Positions 24,430 through 33,514 of a stretch of 41,056 nt of DNA are shown piece by piece (within the stretch, counting starts at the first letter, position 1; each line of letters starts with the position of its first letter). The position numbers and the translations under genes are program-made. The stretch spans positions 1-41,056 of the forward strand of contig JAGZQF010000024.1 of assembly GCA_018382295.1 (NCBI GenBank), read 5' to 3'. The notes beneath the pieces were generated by a model that was not told where the DNA came from, ran no database searches, and saw only the letters and a program-made list of their open reading frames with translations. Source of the stretch: Collinsella sp. Lineage in GTDB: Bacteria > Actinomycetota > Coriobacteriia > Coriobacteriales > Coriobacteriaceae.

Positions 24430-27400
24430 ATGGCGAACACCCAGAACTATATCAACCACCTGCTGCAGAACACCGGCATCACGCCGGCATGCAGCGAAGA
24501 AGAGCGCTTGGCTGCCGAGGATATCGCTCAGATTTTCCGCAACCATGGCTTTGATCCCGAGGTGCAGGAGTTTAATGCTCCCGCGCCGAGCAGGCTGGCA
24601 TTTGCTATCACCGGCATCCTTGCGTTTGTCGGCGCCCTGCTTATGGGTATCGGTGGCGCCATCGGCTTGGTCGGTACCCTGCTGGCCATCATCGGTGCCG
24701 TGCTCTATGTGCTCGAGCGTACCGGGCATCCCGTGATCTCGGGGCTGGGAAAGACGGGCGTGAGCCAAAATGTCATCGCCTATCACAAGGCTTCTGGCCC
24801 GCTCGCGTCCCCGCGAAACCGCCCGGTGGTCGTTGTCGCACATTACGACTCCCCTCGCGCCGAGCTGCTTGCCCGCGAGCCCTATGCTTCGTACCGCGCG
24901 CTCATCGCTAAGTTGCTGCCCGTCGCCACGGTTGCCCCCGCTGCCGTCGCCGTCCTGCGCATCCTGCCGCTTCCCGGCGCGCTCAAGGTTCTGCTGTGGA
25001 TCGTCGCGATTCTCGCCTCTCTCGTTGCGCTCGCCAACGCGGCAAACATCATCTCCAATCGCTACATCCTTCCCTATACGTCCGGCGCGGTGTGCAACAA
25101 ATCTTCTGTCGCCGCTTTGCTTGGCGTTATGGACAACGTCGCCCCCTTCCAGGGCGAGAATGAGTTCCCCGACGATGTTCCGTTCGACACCTATTTTGGT
25201 GAGCAAAAACGTCGCGCCGAGGAGATGGCACGTGCGGCGGCGGAATATGCCGCGGCCCAGCAGCAAAACGACTATGGCAACACCATCGAGTACGAAGAGC
25301 CTACCTACGAGGAGGACGAGTTTGGCCAGCCGATCGCTTCCGATGATCAGCTCGAGTCCGAACAGGGCGAGGCTTTCGACGAGCAGATCGATGGCTTTGA
25401 GGGTGCGTCTGCCGACGAGACGCTGATCGGCTCCATTGTGCCCGAGGCACAGGGCCAGGCTGTCCAAGTCGAAGAGCCTGCTGCCGAGGTTCCCGCTGCC
25501 GAGTCGGCGGAGGAGTCTGTTGTGGTCGAGCCCAGCGAGCCTGAGCCTAAGCTCTATCGCAATGCCGCCGGCAACATCCGCTTTGGTTCGGATGCCATCC
25601 GCGCACTCGGCATGCTTCCCGAGTCCTGTACGCTCGATTACGAGGAGGGCGAGGAGCCGACATTCGAGCCCGAGCCTGCCCCCGTCGCGGATGCACCTGC
25701 ACCCGCCGCTGTTGCGGACGACGGGTCCGCTGCGGCTTCTCCTGCCGTTGCGGAGTCCGAGGCTATGCCTGCAATCGATCCCGCAGCGGGACTGGACATT
25801 CTGGCACCCGCCGCGCCGGCGCAGGACGTCGCGGACGAGTCTGACGATGATTATGCCGAGCAACCGCGACGCGTGTCTTACGAGAGTGATACCGATTTCT
25901 CGGCCGAGATTCCCGCGGCGACGCCCCATGCCGATATTGCATCCGCCTTCTCTTCGATTGGGGCCAGTGCTTCCAGCTTCTTTAAGGGTGCATTTGCAAA
26001 GGGCAAGAAATTCATCGACGACTTTGAGGAAAAGCGCGCCATCGCACGCGAGGCTGCCGAGCAGGAGGCTATCGCTCAGCAGCAGGCAGCCGAGGCGGAG
26101 CGTGAGCGTGCGGCGCAGGAGTTCGAACAGAACGAGGCTCAGCAGCCCGTGGCCGTCGACGCTGCCGAAGCTACGACGTCTTTTGAGTCCCAGCAACCGG
26201 CATCCGCTGATGTTGTTGAGGCGACGACGTCTTTCGAGCCCCAGCAGCCCGTTGATGGCACCATGTCGTTCGACGCCGCGCAGTTCGATGCCACGATAAC
26301 GTTTGAAAAACAGGGCACCGCGATTGCTGAGCCCCTTGAGGCTTCCGATGAACAGGGCGACGCGGTGGACGATGACGAGCCTATTGATGCTGCCGAAATC
26401 CAAGATGCCACCGAGGACGAGCCCGTCGAGGCCAACTCTGACGAAGAGCAATACGCGGCAGCCGAGCAAGATGATTCGACCGAGGCCGAGCAGGAGGAAG
26501 TGCCTGCGGTTTCCGAGACTCCCGAGACGGATGAGTCGAGGCCTTATTCCACGCAGATTTTCACCATGCCGACCCCGAGTGGTTCCGGTGCCACGGTTGC
26601 CAATGTCGCTCCCACCCAGGACGAAACGGTCGATTCCCTTATGGCCCAGATTTCCTCCCAGGCATCGCCGCGTCCGCAGATGAATGTTCCCGATCCGGCG
26701 TCGGCACCGTCGCCTGCACCTTCCTCGTCTCCGCTGGCTTCGGTCCCCGATCCGTCGCTGCCGTCTATGAAGCAGGCAAACGTTGCGTCTCGCACGTCAC
26801 TGTTCGACCTTCCCGACCCCTCGGCTCAGGTCGATGACCCCTTCGCGACGGCGCAGGGTCCCGAACCCACGTCGGCGCCCGTTGCACCTTCCATGCCCGT
26901 CGCGTCGGGCGCGCAGCCGCTCGAGACCATCTCGGCTCCCGCTTCGGCCGCGCCCAAGCCCCGCAAGCGCGGTCTGGGCGGTCTGTTTGGTCGTAAAAAG
27001 AAAAACGATCAGGACAGCATGAGTGACTGGCTGGGTGTCGAAGACGATTACGATGCTAAGAAGTCTGGCCGCGGTATCGGCTCGTGGGATAACTTCGAGG
27101 ACGATAACGACGGCTGGAAGGGCGGCGCCACGTCTTCCGATGGTGCATCTGACGAGGACATGCTCTCGGCTGTCGCTTCTATGGGCGATGACGAACTGCT
27201 TGGTCATGATATCTGGTTTGTGGCGACGGGTGCCTCGGATTGTGATGGCGCCGGCATGAAGGCGTTCTTGGCCTCGCATCGCGATAAGCTCCGCGGCGTA
27301 TTCTTCATCAATCTTGAATCCGTCGGCGCCGGTAGGCTTTCGGTAGTGACGGTCGAGGGCGAGCAGCAGCTGCTCAAGGGCGATCGCCGCATCATGAATC

Positions 27401-27636
27401 TGGTCAGCAAGGTCTGCAAGTCGTTCCATGTCGATTGTGGTGCGCTCGAGATGCCCTATGCCAAGACCGATGCCTATGCCGCACTCGAGGCGAGCCGTCG
27501 TGCCCTCACCATCGCCGGTGTGGACGGCACGCGCCTGGCTTGTGCTCGCACCGAGGACGACCTGCCCCACAACGTTAACCCGACGAACATTGCCACGGTA
27601 TCCGAGGTCGTGACCGAGGTTATCCGCCGTTCGTAG
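24430..27636 (+). CDS. Membrane-bound M28-peptidase-like protein with a ~680-residue disordered insertion
   Basis: A 1068-residue protein. Residues 1-50 and 110-240 resemble the first half of an M28 (aminopeptidase Y/Iap type) fold, including VVVVAHYDSPRAE (His138, Asp140). Hydrophobic helices lie at about 56-95 and 163-205. From about 242 to 920 the sequence is Glu/Ala/Pro/Ser-rich with internal repeats such as EATTSFE-QQP. From about 926 the second half of the fold resumes (HDIWFVATGASDCDGAG, FFINLESVGAG, DDLPHNVNPTN). Several metal-site residues expected in M28 enzymes are replaced: Cys222 where the bridging Asp is expected and Ser-Asp (935-936) in place of Glu-Glu. It may therefore be a non-catalytic scaffold. 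Start at 24430 chosen for the GGAG upstream; the frame is open for 50 codons before it. Confidence 0.8.
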   Translation: MANTQNYINHLLQNTGITPACSEEERLAAEDIAQIFRNHGFDPEVQEFNAPAPSRLAFAITGILAFVGALLMGIGGAIGLVGTLLAIIGAVLYVLERTGHPVISGLGKTGVSQNVIAYHKASGPLASPRNRPVVVVAHYDSPRAELLAREPYASYRALIAKLLPVATVAPAAVAVLRILPLPGALKVLLWIVAILASLVALANAANIISNRYILPYTSGAVCNKSSVAALLGVMDNVAPFQGENEFPDDVPFDTYFGEQKRRAEEMARAAAEYAAAQQQNDYGNTIEYEEPTYEEDEFGQPIASDDQLESEQGEAFDEQIDGFEGASADETLIGSIVPEAQGQAVQVEEPAAEVPAAESAEESVVVEPSEPEPKLYRNAAGNIRFGSDAIRALGMLPESCTLDYEEGEEPTFEPEPAPVADAPAPAAVADDGSAAASPAVAESEAMPAIDPAAGLDILAPAAPAQDVADESDDDYAEQPRRVSYESDTDFSAEIPAATPHADIASAFSSIGASASSFFKGAFAKGKKFIDDFEEKRAIAREAAEQEAIAQQQAAEAERERAAQEFEQNEAQQPVAVDAAEATTSFESQQPASADVVEATTSFEPQQPVDGTMSFDAAQFDATITFEKQGTAIAEPLEASDEQGDAVDDDEPIDAAEIQDATEDEPVEANSDEEQYAAAEQDDSTEAEQEEVPAVSETPETDESRPYSTQIFTMPTPSGSGATVANVAPTQDETVDSLMAQISSQASPRPQMNVPDPASAPSPAPSSSPLASVPDPSLPSMKQANVASRTSLFDLPDPSAQVDDPFATAQGPEPTSAPVAPSMPVASGAQPLETISAPASAAPKPRKRGLGGLFGRKKKNDQDSMSDWLGVEDDYDAKKSGRGIGSWDNFEDDNDGWKGGATSSDGASDEDMLSAVASMGDDELLGHDIWFVATGASDCDGAGMKAFLASHRDKLRGVFFINLESVGAGRLSVVTVEGEQQLLKGDRRIMNLVSKVCKSFHVDCGALEMPYAKTDAYAALEASRRALTIAGVDGTRLACARTEDDLPHNVNPTNIATVSEVVTEVIRRS

Positions 27637-27657
27637 GCGGAGCTCTAAGGAGTCAAC

Positions 27658-27876
27658 GTGTTTTCGTTCATTAAACGTCATTGGCCTGTTTATTTGATTC
27701 TGACCCTTATTGCCGTCGCTTTGGGATTTGGGGCTGCCTATATCGTGGGTGTAAAGGGGTCGACCCCCGCATCCGAAATCAGCGAAGAGGTGGAGCAAGA
27801 GCAAAGTACGGGTGCCGATGGAATCCCCGAGTCCGAGCAGGCGCTCGTCGACAGCGGATCTTCATCTGCCGAGTAG
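27658..27876 (+). CDS. Small single-pass membrane protein
   Basis: 72 residues: a short basic N-terminus (FSFIKRH), one membrane helix (about 9-31, WPVYLILTLIAVALGFGAAYIVG) and an acidic, Ser/Glu-rich tail of about 40 residues outside the membrane. GTG start with AAGGAG seven bases upstream, 21 bases behind the split M28 gene and ended by a terminator, so the two form one unit. I do not recognise the family. It may be a membrane partner of the protein encoded before it. Confidence 0.75.
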   Translation: MFSFIKRHWPVYLILTLIAVALGFGAAYIVGVKGSTPASEISEEVEQEQSTGADGIPESEQALVDSGSSSAE

Positions 27877-27897
27877 ATGTGGCGATTTAAATGATTG

Positions 27898-27936
27898 AAA
27901 GCGGGCGAGGCGGGAGACTGACTCGCCCGCTTTTTA
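27898..27936. terminator. Bidirectional terminator between convergent units
   Basis: A perfect 12-bp stem (AAAGCGGGCGAG and complement, 27898-27909 with 27922-27933), loop of 12, with T-run on the plus strand. The AT ends of the stem let it work for the adhesin gene on the minus strand as well. Confidence 0.85.
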
Positions 27937-27941
27937 TCGCG

Positions 27942-30900
27942 TTAGCGCTTCTTTGGGATCGACCTAAGGCGAGCGAACCATAGGGCTGCCGCACCCGAGG
28001 TCAGGAGCGCGGTGATGCAGGCGGCGATGGGAACTGATCCTGTTGCCGGTAGGTCCTGCGGTAGGGTGCAGCGCTGAACGACACGATCCTCGTCATGTGA
28101 CTCAAGTTTGTCGCCGCCGCCGTTGCGACAGAGGTCGACACGGGCGCTGTTGGCAACTGGTGCCTGGGGCGTATGGGAAGAAGTTGCCTGCATATGGACT
28201 ACTGCACTCCGGGCGTCTGTACCGAGGGTTGCCTTGGCGTCATCGAGATCGTCATGTTCGTTTTTAAGGTCTTCGCGCTTCCAAGAATCTTCGTCGCACC
28301 TGGTTGCAAAGTCGGCGTCCACCGCACCGTACTCAAGGCGAATGCCCGTTACGATGGTATCGACGGGAAGGTCGAGCTCATTTACCTCAAGCGTGATTGA
28401 TTTTGTGGTCGGGACATCGGTTTTCCAGAGTTGCCAGCCTTCGTAATCAACGAGACGACGGTCCCCGCCCAAGCTCTCTTTAACTTCGTCGGACTCAAGC
28501 CAGGGGTTTTCATGTCCATCGTCAAGTGTTGCGTTTGCCTGTTCGTCGATGCCTGACGAGCCCAGTGGCGTTGTGCGGTACCACACGTTGCACAGACCGT
28601 TGAGGTCGCCGATGGCAATAGGGGTTTCGATTGAGACGAGTCTTGCCGTACCGTCCTTGGCGCACTCAAGATCATCGGTAATCGTGAACTCATCAACCCA
28701 GGTGGTCGACTCGTTTCGCGCATCGACGGTGTAGGAGAAAAACCCTTCCGCATCGGCTTGTGTCGCGGCGCGGTTTTTGCCATCGCCGTTAGCCAAGAGG
28801 CCATCCCCGGTGGGCTGGGCAATTTCTTGACGCTTGTCGACCTGTCCCTTGATCTCGATCGGTGCGTCCTTCATTGCGAAAGATTGGACTTCTCCCGTAG
28901 CCTTCACTTCAAACGTTATCTCCTCGGCAAGGTCGTAGGTTCGCGGGGACATCATTTCGCGCAACGTGTAGGTGCCGGGCGCAAGATGTTCGATACGGTG
29001 CGGTTTATCGGATGAGGTCCAGGAGTCTATTTCGGTTTCGTCTTGTCCATATAGGGTGAGCTGAGCGCCCTCCACCTCTTGTTTTCCGGTTAGGTCGACT
29101 TTTGAGATATCGGTCTTGGTGAAATCGTCGGATACTCCGAGATGGGCTTCGATGACGGACGTTGTCTGGTCGGCATATGACAGCTCGACCGTATGGGGAC
29201 TTTGGTCTAGGAGATATCCTTCGGGCGCTTGGGTCTCAACGACTTCGTAGCATGCGGTTCCACATCCCAGCGAAAGATGGCTCGCACGGGCGGACCCCTG
29301 CTCGTCAGTCGTTACGGTGGCGACGGTTTCGCCGTCCAGGGCAACGATACTGCCGTCGGGGCGAATAATATCGCCTGCGGCTCGGATATCAAATACAGCC
29401 CCCATGAGTTTGCGCCCGTCGGTAGCGTCGGACTTTACGATTTCGATGCTTCCGGTTGCCGCATCGTCGAAGTATGAGGCAATCGCAACGGGCGTTAGAT
29501 ACCTGTCGGCGGGGATTGTTATCTCGAGATCCTCTCCGACAAGATAAGGTTTCTTTGCCGAGACTTCTCGCACGTAGTAGGTACCCGGGTTAAGAGACTC
29601 GGGCAGCGTGACGGTACCAGTTGCGTCGGTCGTAAAGGTGTTCAGGACATTGTGGGTCGGATACCAGCACGTTTGTGAGATGGGCTCGTGGTTGCTGTCG
29701 AGCAACTGGAAGCTAAAACCTGCAAGGGGAACTGCGGCACCGGTCTGAGCGTCGCGCTTAACAATCTGGAGATGCGTCGACAGGGCATGGTTGTCCACGA
29801 TGTACTGAAGCTCGGCACCGTCGGCAATCTGTTCAGCCGAGACGGCCCATTCTCCTGCCTGTTTAAAGCCTTCGGGGACGGATTCTGGGACCTCTCGAAG
29901 TGTATAGCCGGCACGGTCGTAGGGGATGGCTCCGTGGGCGCCATCGGGTCGCTTGCCGGCGCCGAACCATGCTTCGGGCTGGTCTTTGGTAGAGGCAAAA
30001 CCATAGATATTTGTGGTCAACGTGCCAACAACCTGTTGTGAGCTATTGCTGATGACTTCAAAGACAACGCCTTCCGCGGGCTGCTCCAAGCCAGACTGAT
30101 CGCTGTTGCCATGATCTTTGAATTTGGAAATCTCAAGGTCAAATGCAATCGGAATATCGGAAACGCGAGATTCGAGCTCGACGACGCCCGAGTCGCCCAG
30201 CTGGTCGGCTCCAACGGTGTAGGTCCAGCTGTCGCTGGGCAGCAGGTAGCCCTCGGGGGCCTTCGACTCATAGATGGTGAAGGTTCCCAGGGGAACGTTA
30301 TCAAGGGCCGCTCGACCGTTTTCGTCGGTCGTGAGGGTTTGCGTCCATCCGGGGGTGGATTGAGAGACGCAGGTAAACTCGGCACCGGCAAGCGAGGTCC
30401 CCGCTTGGGCTCCAGCGTCCGTTGCGGCGTCGGTCTTTACGATGCGCAACGTGATGGTGCCTGGCTGCTCATCGATTGTGACATGACCACCATTGCCTTC
30501 CGTGGTAAAGGGGATGCGGTCGCGTCGAGGGATATAGCCTGCCGGTGCCTTTGTCTCTACCAGGTAGTATGCCGTGTTAGGTAAAAGTGTTGCCTGTGCT
30601 CGGCCGTTGCCGTCCATTTTGAGCGTGCCCACGCGCGCGTCGCTCACGCTCTCGAAGATATCGAATGTTGCCCCGTCAAACTGATAGGTGCCGTTTCCGC
30701 TGGTAATGACGGTGTTCGCGGACTTCTTTTGGAAAGAAACAGAGACCGCTGGCAGCACGTAGAGCATGTCTTGACGTTTGCTGCCGCCCGATATGGGTCC
30801 CAAATAGCGCCGTGCGCGGTGCGGAGCGGCTTTGATGCCTCCCGATTTTGCATTGTCGTGAAGCCACCGTGCGGCAGCCACAACCTCATTGTCGGCGGTA

Positions 30901-31373
30901 AAATGCCCGCTCTTTGTTTTGCCTTGAGCTGTTGTATAGGAGTAAGTGCCGTCGACATGGGTGGTGCCGTTAAGCATCCATACGGCAAGTTGAGTGGCGG
31001 CACGGGCGCGATCGGGCGACAGGCTGTAACCGCCAAATGACGTTGCGGAAGGATATCCGTGACAAACGATTGCCGCGAACTCGTCGTCGAGCCACACCCA
31101 GCCTTGATCAAAGTTGAGCCATGGGCCGCCCGGTTTGGTGGGGCCGGGGCGCTCCTGGTTCATGCAGTAGGCAATCGAGGTGTCTTGAGCTTCATACTTG
31201 CCGATGAAGAAGGGTCCACAATCATCGCTAATAGTGCGGAAGCCGAGCTGGTCGTAGCCATCGACGGCAAATGCGGCTCCCGGTGCCAGGCAGCCGAAAA
31301 GCAGGAAGAGGAGCAGGAGCAGCGGACCTGTTGCGATTGCGCTGTGGACAGAGTGCGTGGGTGCGTTGGACAT
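27942..31373 (-). CDS. LPxTG-anchored adhesin with thioester domain and SpaA/Cna-B-like repeats
   Basis: A 1143-residue surface protein. A signal peptide ends near residue 36 (GAAFA). Residues about 40-205 match the thioester domain of Gram-positive adhesins: the cysteine lies in AYCMNQERPGP (Cys70) and the glutamine in TQLAVW (Gln128), which in this family form an internal thioester that bonds host surfaces covalently. About six prealbumin-like (SpaA/Cna-B) domains follow, recognised by a Glu in VETKAPAGY, YESKAPEGY, REVPESVPEGF, REVSAKKPY, VETQAPEGY and REMMSPRTY (Glu near 273, 369, 494, 603, 713, 806). These Glu residues normally close Lys-Asn isopeptide bonds. Residues about 840-1070 form another extracellular domain. 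The sortase signal LPATG (1108-1112), a hydrophobic helix and a basic tail end the protein. ATG with AAGGAG five bases upstream. No sortase gene is in the window. Confidence 0.93.
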   Translation of the reverse strand: MSNAPTHSVHSAIATGPLLLLLFLLFGCLAPGAAFAVDGYDQLGFRTISDDCGPFFIGKYEAQDTSIAYCMNQERPGPTKPGGPWLNFDQGWVWLDDEFAAIVCHGYPSATSFGGYSLSPDRARAATQLAVWMLNGTTHVDGTYSYTTAQGKTKSGHFTADNEVVAAARWLHDNAKSGGIKAAPHRARRYLGPISGGSKRQDMLYVLPAVSVSFQKKSANTVITSGNGTYQFDGATFDIFESVSDARVGTLKMDGNGRAQATLLPNTAYYLVETKAPAGYIPRRDRIPFTTEGNGGHVTIDEQPGTITLRIVKTDAATDAGAQAGTSLAGAEFTCVSQSTPGWTQTLTTDENGRAALDNVPLGTFTIYESKAPEGYLLPSDSWTYTVGADQLGDSGVVELESRVSDIPIAFDLEISKFKDHGNSDQSGLEQPAEGVVFEVISNSSQQVVGTLTTNIYGFASTKDQPEAWFGAGKRPDGAHGAIPYDRAGYTLREVPESVPEGFKQAGEWAVSAEQIADGAELQYIVDNHALSTHLQIVKRDAQTGAAVPLAGFSFQLLDSNHEPISQTCWYPTHNVLNTFTTDATGTVTLPESLNPGTYYVREVSAKKPYLVGEDLEITIPADRYLTPVAIASYFDDAATGSIEIVKSDATDGRKLMGAVFDIRAAGDIIRPDGSIVALDGETVATVTTDEQGSARASHLSLGCGTACYEVVETQAPEGYLLDQSPHTVELSYADQTTSVIEAHLGVSDDFTKTDISKVDLTGKQEVEGAQLTLYGQDETEIDSWTSSDKPHRIEHLAPGTYTLREMMSPRTYDLAEEITFEVKATGEVQSFAMKDAPIEIKGQVDKRQEIAQPTGDGLLANGDGKNRAATQADAEGFFSYTVDARNESTTWVDEFTITDDLECAKDGTARLVSIETPIAIGDLNGLCNVWYRTTPLGSSGIDEQANATLDDGHENPWLESDEVKESLGGDRRLVDYEGWQLWKTDVPTTKSITLEVNELDLPVDTIVTGIRLEYGAVDADFATRCDEDSWKREDLKNEHDDLDDAKATLGTDARSAVVHMQATSSHTPQAPVANSARVDLCRNGGGDKLESHDEDRVVQRCTLPQDLPATGSVPIAACITALLTSGAAALWFARLRSIPKKR

Positions 31374-31670
31374 GGCTGCTCCTTATCCCTCGTGCGCCGC
31401 ACGGGGAGACTGCGACGCGTAGGATGAGGCTACCCCCGAGGTTCATGCGGGTAAGTACCGGAGCCTGACCAAAAGCTTGCCCGATTTCTGACAAATCGAG
31501 CTCAAATACAACAATCAGATAAAAGTGCAGGTAGAAGATGGTAAGAAAAGAAAGACAAAGGTCCTCATCTCCACAATTGGCGCGGTTTTCAAATGATTCT
31601 CCACAGCTAAAACAAGCATCACCACCCTTGTATCGAACAAGACAACCGCGTTATACTAGCCAACGCACAA
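31374..31670. other. Intergenic region between adhesin and tRNA-Gly
   Basis: About 300 bases between two divergent genes. The right end holds the tRNA-Gly promoter. The part next to the adhesin (about 31380-31480) is GC-rich and would be its untranslated leader; I see no riboswitch or other RNA family I recognise, and no convincing promoter for the adhesin. The middle is AT-richer. Confidence 0.5.
31628..31657 (+). promoter_or_regulatory. tRNA-Gly promoter
   Basis: TTGTAT (31628-31633) and TATACT (31652-31657) are 18 bases apart, with the -10 ending 13 bases before the tRNA. Confidence 0.75.
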
Positions 31671-31745
31671 GCGGGCATCGCCAAGTGGTAAGGCATCAGC
31701 TTCCCAAGCTGACACTCGCGGGTTCGAGTCCCGTTGCCCGCTCCA
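31671..31745 (+). tRNA. tRNA-Gly (anticodon CCC)
   Basis: Acceptor stem GCGGGCA pairs with TGCCCGC, the anticodon loop TTCCCAA carries CCC, the T-loop is TTCGAGT, and CCA is encoded. The last 18 bases recur at 31920-31937. Confidence 0.97.
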
Positions 31746-31757
31746 GTAAAAAGCACA

Positions 31758-31789
31758 AGCACGGCAGCGTTACGTTGCCGTGCTTTTTA
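31758..31789 (+). terminator. tRNA-Gly terminator
   Basis: A 12-bp stem (AGCACGGCAGCG with CGTTGCCGTGCT, one G-T pair) with a 3-nt loop is followed by a run of T. Confidence 0.88.
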
Positions 31790-31937
31790 CTACCAAGCGC
31801 CGGGACTCGAACCCGCCAGGGTGCGAGCGTTAAGCGAACGCGAAGCGTTTGTAGCGAGCAGGCGAAGGCGCCGACAGGCGCCTGAAGCCGGTGCGGATTT
31901 GCGAAGCAAATACGCGGACGTCCCGTTGCCCGCTCCA
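31790..31937 (+). repeat. tRNA-associated hairpin element at tRNA-Gly
   Basis: After the terminator come an inverted copy of the tRNA T-arm (CGGGACTCGAACCCG, 31801-31815) and three perfect hairpins: AACGC-GAA-GCGTT (31837-31849), AGGCGCC-GACA-GGCGCCT (31866-31883) and ATTTGC-GAA-GCAAAT (31897-31911). Then follows an 18-base direct copy of the tRNA-Gly 3' end including CCA (31920-31937). The same layout, with other stem sequences, is found after tRNA-Lys. No plausible protein is encoded. Confidence 0.8.
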
Positions 31938-31989
31938 ATTCCAAAATGTTAGGTTAATGCCTGCTGCCCATACTTGCACCTGCGCACGG

Positions 31990-31995
31990 TACAAT
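31990..31995 (+). promoter_or_regulatory. Possible purB -10 box
   Basis: TACAAT 45 bases before the purB start, directly after the duplicated tRNA-Gly end. No recognisable -35 stands at 17-18 bases, so confidence is low. Confidence 0.4.
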
Positions 31996-32039
31996 GGTTG
32001 GGTTACGACCAACGTGCCAATAACCAAAAAGGAGCCGCT

Positions 32040-33386
32040 ATGATCGATCGCTATACCCGCCCGGAGATGGGACACATCTTCTCCCTCGAGAACAAGTACG
32101 CCATTTGGCAGGAGATCGAGGTCTTGGCCTGCGAGGCCCAGGCGGAGCTCGGCAAGATCGGTATTTCCAAAGACGAGGCCCAGTGGATCCGCGACCATGC
32201 CAACTTTGAGAAGGCGAAGGTCGATGAGATCGAGGAAGTCACGCGCCACGACGTCATTGCCTTCCTGACCAACATGAAGGAGTACATCGATGCCGATGTT
32301 CCCGAGGGCGACCCCAAGCCCAGCCGCTGGGTTCACTATGGCATGACCAGCTCCGATCTGGGCGACACGGCCCTGTGCTACCAGCTCACCCAGGCCTGCG
32401 ACCTGATCATCGAGGACGTCAAAAAACTCGGCGAGATCTGCAAGCGTCGTGCCTTCGAGGAGCGCAATACGCTCTGCGCCGGCCGCACCCATGGCATCCA
32501 TGCCGAGCCGATGACCTTCGGTATGAAGTTTGGCTCTTGGGCATGGGAGCTCAAGCGCGATCTCGATCGTCTTGAAGATGCTCGCAAGAACGTTGCCTTC
32601 GGTGCCATCTCCGGTGCCGTCGGCACCTACAGCTCCATCGAGCCGTTCGTCGAGGAGTACGTCTGCGAGCACCTGGGCCTGGTCCACGATCCGCTGTCCA
32701 CGCAGGTCATCAGCCGCGATCACCACGCCTACCTTGCCGGCGTGCTTGCCACTACAGCGGCCACCTGCGAGCGCATCGCGACCGAGGTCCGCAACCTGCA
32801 GAAGACCGATACGCTCGAGGCCGAGGAGCCGTTCCGCAAGGGCCAAAAGGGCAGCTCCGCCATGCCGCACAAGCGCAATCCCATCACCATGGAGAAGGTC
32901 TGCGGCCTGTCGCGCGTCGTGAAGTCCAACGCTCAGGTTGCCTTTGACAACGTTGCCCTGTGGCACGAGCGCGACATTTCGCACTCTTCCGCCGAGCGTG
33001 TCGCCCAGGCCGATAGCTTCATCGCGCTTGACCATATGTTCCAGTGCCTCATTCGCGTTATCGACGGCCTGCAGCTGTATCCGGCCCGCATGATGGCCAA
33101 TCTCAACAAGACCCGCGGCCTCATCTTCTCCTCCAAGGTCCTGCTGGCCCTCGTCGATACGGGCATCACCCGCGAGGACGCCTACGCTATCGTGCAGGAA
33201 AACGCCATGGCCACCTGGCACGAGGTGCAGGATTGTGTCTCCGGCCCCACCTTTAAGGAGCGTCTCGAGGCCGATCCGCGCTGCACCGTCAGCCAGGAGA
33301 AACTCGACGAGATCTTTGATCCGTGGGACTTCCTCACCCGTATCGACACGGTCTTTGATCGTCTGGAGCAGCTGAGCTTCGAGTAG
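32040..33386 (+). CDS. purB: Adenylosuccinate lyase
   Basis: Acts twice in purine synthesis: splitting SAICAR to AICAR and adenylosuccinate to AMP, each with release of fumarate. 448 residues. The fumarase-superfamily signature SSAMPHKRNP is intact, as are the conserved GMTSSDLGDT and AGRTHGIHAEP regions that carry catalytic His residues. The ATG at 32040 has AAAGGAG six bases upstream; the frame is open for 22 codons before it. The only other purine gene here is purC, 4 kb downstream. Confidence 0.97.
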   Translation: MIDRYTRPEMGHIFSLENKYAIWQEIEVLACEAQAELGKIGISKDEAQWIRDHANFEKAKVDEIEEVTRHDVIAFLTNMKEYIDADVPEGDPKPSRWVHYGMTSSDLGDTALCYQLTQACDLIIEDVKKLGEICKRRAFEERNTLCAGRTHGIHAEPMTFGMKFGSWAWELKRDLDRLEDARKNVAFGAISGAVGTYSSIEPFVEEYVCEHLGLVHDPLSTQVISRDHHAYLAGVLATTAATCERIATEVRNLQKTDTLEAEEPFRKGQKGSSAMPHKRNPITMEKVCGLSRVVKSNAQVAFDNVALWHERDISHSSAERVAQADSFIALDHMFQCLIRVIDGLQLYPARMMANLNKTRGLIFSSKVLLALVDTGITREDAYAIVQENAMATWHEVQDCVSGPTFKERLEADPRCTVSQEKLDEIFDPWDFLTRIDTVFDRLEQLSFE

Positions 33387-33411
33387 GTTCGGGCATAACG
33401 TTAGCTTTTTA

Positions 33412-33451
33412 GGGCGCTTTGCTGGTAATGTGTGTTGCCGGCAAAGCGCCT
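33412..33451 (+). other. Hairpin after purB
   Basis: GGCGCTTTGC (33413-33422) is complementary to GCAAAGCGCC (33441-33450) with an 18-nt loop. It is followed by TCGTTGCATTT rather than a clean T-run, so it is at best a weak terminator. Confidence 0.5.
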
Positions 33452-33514
33452 CGTTGCATTTAGGGAAAGACGGGGATAATAGTCGTCTCGAATAACATTC
33501 TGAGAGGGGATCGC

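Noticed and set aside
24379..26469. 696-codon open frame opposite the split M28 gene
   Set aside because: Runs through the antisense of a low-complexity region; Arg/Gly/Leu-rich with no recognisable domain or ribosome site.
31696..31944. Small open frames over the tRNA-Gly element
   Set aside because: They translate tRNA and hairpin sequence, lack ribosome sites and give the familiar artefact peptides of tRNA genes.
31830..33221. 463-codon open frame opposite purB
   Set aside because: Shadow of purB; its far end runs through the tRNA-associated element.
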